The translations under genes were made by a program, and so were the position numbers. The notes under the pieces were generated by a model that was not told the origin of the DNA, made no database searches, and saw only the letters and a program-made list of their open reading frames with translations. Shown piece by piece: positions 61,488-64,000 of a DNA stretch of 64,000 nt (its first letter is position 1; every line of letters begins with the position of its first letter). Origin of the DNA: CBDIHH01 sp965279095 (lineage in GTDB: Bacteria; Pseudomonadota; Alphaproteobacteria; Caulobacterales; Caulobacteraceae); NCBI GenBank assembly GCA_965279095.1, contig CBDIHH010000007.1, forward strand, positions 1,054,001 to 1,118,000, in the 5' to 3' direction.

Positions 61488-62324
61488 TCAGTTCAGTTTC
61501 ATCCGCACCCGCTCGCGGGCGGCCCGAGCGGCGATGGCGGCGCCGCCGTCCAGTTGCTGGGCGCGGTTGAAGGCCTCGAGCGCCCCGGCCAGGGCGCCCT
61601 GACCCTCGCGGGCGGCGGCGACGTCGATCCAGGGGCGGTGGTCGGCCGGGTCGAGCAGGGCCCGGCGCAGGGCCGAGCGTTCGGCGCGGCTCCAGTCACC
61701 CCGGGCCTGGGCGCGGGCGAAAATGTTGTTCTGCAGGCGCAGCAGCACCTGGCGGGGTCTCACCGGCGCCATCAGCAGGTCCAGGCGGTCGGCGATGTCC
61801 GGTGTGAGGCCGGCGCGCAGGGCCCGTCGGGTCAGCTCCGACGGCAGCACCACCCGCCCCTCGCTGAACGGGTCCAGCGCCAGAGGGCCTTCCCCGGTCT
61901 CGATGCGCAGCAGGAAATGCCCGGGAAAATCGACCCCCTGGACCACCAGCCCCCCGCGGCGGGCGGCCTCCAGGTAGAGGACGCCGAGGGCCACGGGAAT
62001 GCCCTTGCGGCGCTCGGCCACCGACAGGATGTCGGCGTTTTCCGGGGCGTCATAGCTGAGCAGGTCGCCGGAGAACTGGAAGTCGCCGGCCAGGGTCTCC
62101 GCCAGGGCCTCCTCCGGGGACTCGCTCTCCAGCCGGATCTTCAGCCGGGCGGCCATCTGCTCCATCAGGGCATGGATAGCCCGCGCGTCCCGCGCCGGCT
62201 CCTCATGCAAGGCGCAGGCGACGGCGGCCTCGAACAGGGGGAAGGCCTCGTCGGTGGCCTCGCCGGCCTCGATCAGCAGGCGCTCGGCCTGGTCGCGGGT
62301 CATGCCGCCTCCGCTAGCGGCCAT
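61488..62324 (-). CDS. SirB1/transglutaminase-like protein with TPR-type tail
   Basis: A 278-residue protein of the SirB1 (UPF0162) family. Middle segment ERRKGIPVALGVLYLEAARR followed by GLVVQGVDFPGHFLLRIETG holds the P-x-H-F-L-x-R signature; LALDPFSEGRVVLPSEL is next. The last 90 residues (LLRLQNNIFARAQARGDWSR, PWIDVAAAREGQGALAGALE) look like TPR helices. The start is either ATG 62324 or 62303. Biochemical role unknown. Confidence 0.85.
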   Translation of the reverse strand: MAASGGGMTRDQAERLLIEAGEATDEAFPLFEAAVACALHEEPARDARAIHALMEQMAARLKIRLESESPEEALAETLAGDFQFSGDLLSYDAPENADILSVAERRKGIPVALGVLYLEAARRGGLVVQGVDFPGHFLLRIETGEGPLALDPFSEGRVVLPSELTRRALRAGLTPDIADRLDLLMAPVRPRQVLLRLQNNIFARAQARGDWSRAERSALRRALLDPADHRPWIDVAAAREGQGALAGALEAFNRAQQLDGGAAIAARAARERVRMKLN

Positions 62325-62350
62325 GGTCGCTCCGGCCGCGCGGCCCCTGT

Positions 62351-62764
62351 TTATCGTGGTTCATCGGATGGCCAAGCGTTGCCGATGTGGCGGGGCCAGG
62401 CGGCCGGGCTCCATCCGCCGCGGGTCAGGGCGATCAGGTCCAGCCGGACCATCAACCCCTTCAGGCCGTTGCGCCGCGCCGCCAGGGCTGCGCCCGCCCG
62501 GCGCAGGCGGTCGCGCTGGACGGTGGACACGGCGTTCAGCGCCTCGTCCAGGGTCATGCGCAGCTTCACCTCCACCACCGCCAGCACCCGGCCGCGCTGG
62601 GCCAGCAGGTCGATCTCGCCGTGCGGCGTCTTCAGACGGAACCCCAGGATGCGATAGCCCTTGGCCATCAGCAGCAGGGCCGCCAGCACCTCTCCGCGCC
62701 GCCCGGCCAGGCGCGACGCCCGCCCACGGGCCCGGCGCGCGGGGGAGGGCGGGCGGGCGGTCAT
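62351..62764 (-). CDS. yraN: YraN family (UPF0102) putative endonuclease
   Basis: A 137-residue restriction-like nuclease fold. RRGEVLAALLLMAKGYRILG, FRLKTPHGEIDLLAQRGRVL (conserved G-E-I-D) and AVVEVKLRMTLDEALNAVST (E-V-K, usually E-V-K-x-R) give the catalytic set; RAGAALAARRNGLKGLMVRL and DLIALTRGGWS end the domain. Its start overlaps the rsmI stop by four bases, the usual rsmI-yraN coupling. Confidence 0.92.
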   Translation of the reverse strand: MTARPPSPARRARGRASRLAGRRGEVLAALLLMAKGYRILGFRLKTPHGEIDLLAQRGRVLAVVEVKLRMTLDEALNAVSTVQRDRLRRAGAALAARRNGLKGLMVRLDLIALTRGGWSPAAWPRHIGNAWPSDEPR

Positions 62765-63630
62765 CGCTCGCCCCGAATGGCCAGCGCCAGCTGGTAGAGC
62801 TCGCGCCGGGGCCGCCCCAGGGCCCGCGCCACCTCGGCGGCGGCCTCCGCGGGCCCCGCCCGCTGCAGGGCCGCGCGCAGGGCGGTCTCCACATCGGCTT
62901 CGCTGGCCGCCTCGGCCTCGCCGGGCCCGACCAGGACCACGATCTCGCCCTTGGGCTTCTGCAGACGGGGATCCGCCGCCAGGGCGTCAAGGGGGCCGCG
63001 GATGCACTGCTCGAACAGCTTGGTCAGCTCGCGGGCCACGGCGGCCTCACGGGGCCCGAACACCTCGGCCATGTCCCTCAGGCTGGCGGGCAGCCGCGAG
63101 CCGCCCTCGAAGAACACCAGGGTCGCGCGCACCGGGGCCAGTTCGGCGAACAGGGCCCGGCGGCCGGCGGTCTTGGGGGGCGGAAAGCCCGCGAACAGGA
63201 AGCGGTCGGTGGGCAGTCCGGCGATGGCCAGGGCGGCGAGGGGGGCCGAGGCGCCCGGCGCCGCGAACACCGGCAGGCCCAGCTGGCCCGCCTCGCGCAC
63301 CAGCCGGAAGCCGGGGTCCGACACCAGGGGGGTGCCGGCGTCCGACACCAGGGCGATGCGGCCCCCCGCGGCCAGGGCCTGCAACACCCCCGGCCGCGCC
63401 GCCTCGGCGGCGTGGTCGTCGTAGCGCTGCAGCTTGGCCTTCAGGCCGAAGGCGGCCATGAGCCGGCCGGCCACCCGGGTGTCCTCGGCCAGCACCAGGT
63501 CGGCGCGGGAGAGGATGTCCAGGGCCCGCAGGGTGATGTCGCGCAGGTTGCCGATGGGAGTCGAGACGACATAGAGGCCGGGATCTAGGGGAGCGACCGA
63601 GAGGGCCGGCGGCGCCGGATGGTCGACCAA
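62761..63630 (-). CDS. rsmI: 16S rRNA (cytidine(1402)-2'-O)-methyltransferase RsmI
   Basis: SAM-dependent ribose methylation of C1402 in the ribosomal P site; 289 residues. LYVVSTPIGNLRDITLRALD, LSRADLVLAEDTRVAGRLMA, GRIALVSDAGTPLVSDPGFR and LVREAGQLGLPVFAAPGASA are the RsmI/YraL motifs, then FVFFEGG-like LVFFEGGSRLPASLRDM. The start is TTG at 63630 (MVDHP...), the only candidate ahead of the first strand. First gene of rsmI-yraN. Confidence 0.94.
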   Translation of the reverse strand: MVDHPAPPALSVAPLDPGLYVVSTPIGNLRDITLRALDILSRADLVLAEDTRVAGRLMAAFGLKAKLQRYDDHAAEAARPGVLQALAAGGRIALVSDAGTPLVSDPGFRLVREAGQLGLPVFAAPGASAPLAALAIAGLPTDRFLFAGFPPPKTAGRRALFAELAPVRATLVFFEGGSRLPASLRDMAEVFGPREAAVARELTKLFEQCIRGPLDALAADPRLQKPKGEIVVLVGPGEAEAASEADVETALRAALQRAGPAEAAAEVARALGRPRRELYQLALAIRGER

Positions 63631-63632
63631 GG

Positions 63633-64000
63633 TCAGCCCGCCGTCGTGGGCAGGGGCGTCTCGACGATGACCCGGTCGGGGGGGCGGTGTCCGTCGAGGA
63701 AGGTGCGGATGTTGACGATCACCTTCTCGCCCATCTCCACCCGCGCCTCCACCGTGGCCGAACCCATGTGGGGCAGGAGCACGACGTTGTTCAGCCCCAG
63801 GAGCTTGGGATTGATGGCCGGTTCGCGCTCATAGACGTCCAGGCCCGCCCCCGAGATGCCGCCGGAGGCCAGCAGCTGGGCCAGGGCCTCTTCGTCGATG
63901 ACCTCGCCGCGGCTGGTGTTGACGACGATGGCGTGGGGCTGCAGCAGGCGCAGCCGGCGGGCGGACAGCAGGTGGAAGGTGGCGGGGGTGTGGGGGCAGT
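63633..64000 (-). CDS. D-isomer-specific 2-hydroxyacid dehydrogenase, C-terminal part (truncated by window edge)
   Basis: About 122 residues of the C-terminal half are visible. The frame shows NTSRGEVIDEEALAQLLASG (the conserved N-x-x-R-G region with catalytic Arg), GAGLDVYEREPAINPKLLGL with the Glu, and NVVLLPHMGSATVEARVEMG with the catalytic His, ending ETPLPTTAG. This is typical of glyoxylate/hydroxypyruvate reductases (GyaR/GhrB). The cofactor domain is outside the window. Confidence 0.92.
   Translation of the reverse strand, partial: CPHTPATFHLLSARRLRLLQPHAIVVNTSRGEVIDEEALAQLLASGGISGAGLDVYEREPAINPKLLGLNNVVLLPHMGSATVEARVEMGEKVIVNIRTFLDGHRPPDRVIVETPLPTTAG

Overview
The window comes from a very GC-rich alphaproteobacterium, most likely Caulobacterales (Caulobacter/Phenylobacterium-like). 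Reasons: the block ubiB-ubiE-mutM / rpsT-dnaA resembles what I recall around Caulobacter dnaA; GANTC (CcrM-type) sites cluster upstream of dnaA; a GTTC-N7-GTTC alphaproteobacterial LexA box lies in front of comM; and intergenic hairpin repeats of a kind common in this group recur. No tRNA, rRNA, CRISPR, prophage or classical insertion sequence was seen.

Layout. 1-12 kb: 5' end of mutS, a UDP-glucuronate-4-epimerase-like gene, yggT and DUF167, a rhamnose-type aldolase/dehydrogenase fusion, galE, phhB, glmS, trmB and a GDP-fucose synthase. 10.9-31.4 kb: a long accessory glycan locus. It holds a three-domain glycosyltransferase, then a tightly coupled plus-strand run (SDR epimerase, a glycosyltransferase with a duplicated N-terminal unit, methyltransferases, a PhyH oxygenase, a DegT aminotransferase, AsnB, two formyltransferases, a WbqC-like protein, a deacetylase-like protein), followed by a radical SAM/SPASM protein, a secreted unknown, a small beta-rich protein, a TIGR02466-like oxygenase and a HemK-like methyltransferase. 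The set fits synthesis of an N-acylated (possibly N-formylated) amino sugar and decoration of a surface glycan or glycoprotein; that is inference.

31.4-38.6 kb: a BLUF photoreceptor, an XRE regulator, an aldehyde dehydrogenase, the dTDP-L-rhamnose operon (rfbCBDA) behind a good sigma-70 promoter, and an EamA exporter. 38.6-50.4 kb: ubiB, ubiE, mutM, a TraB/GumN protein, rpsT, dnaA, dnaN, a GIY-YIG gene framed by inverted hairpin repeats, recF, gyrB and two small membrane proteins. 51-64 kb: recQ, a Nudix hydrolase, a fasciclin lipoprotein, a MoxR/CoxE-type pair, comM, an MFS transporter, gshB, a SirB1-like protein, yraN, rsmI and a truncated 2-hydroxyacid dehydrogenase.

Most promising observations: (i) a small WA[YF]-motif beta-rich domain that I find at the C-terminus of a glycosyltransferase, at the N-terminus of the radical SAM protein and as a free-standing 127-residue protein, all in one glycan locus; (ii) the GIY-YIG gene between dnaN and recF, bounded by near-identical inverted hairpin arms whose architecture matches two gene-free repeat pairs elsewhere in the window; (iii) a likely CTG start plus -1 shift at a C7 run in the radical SAM gene.
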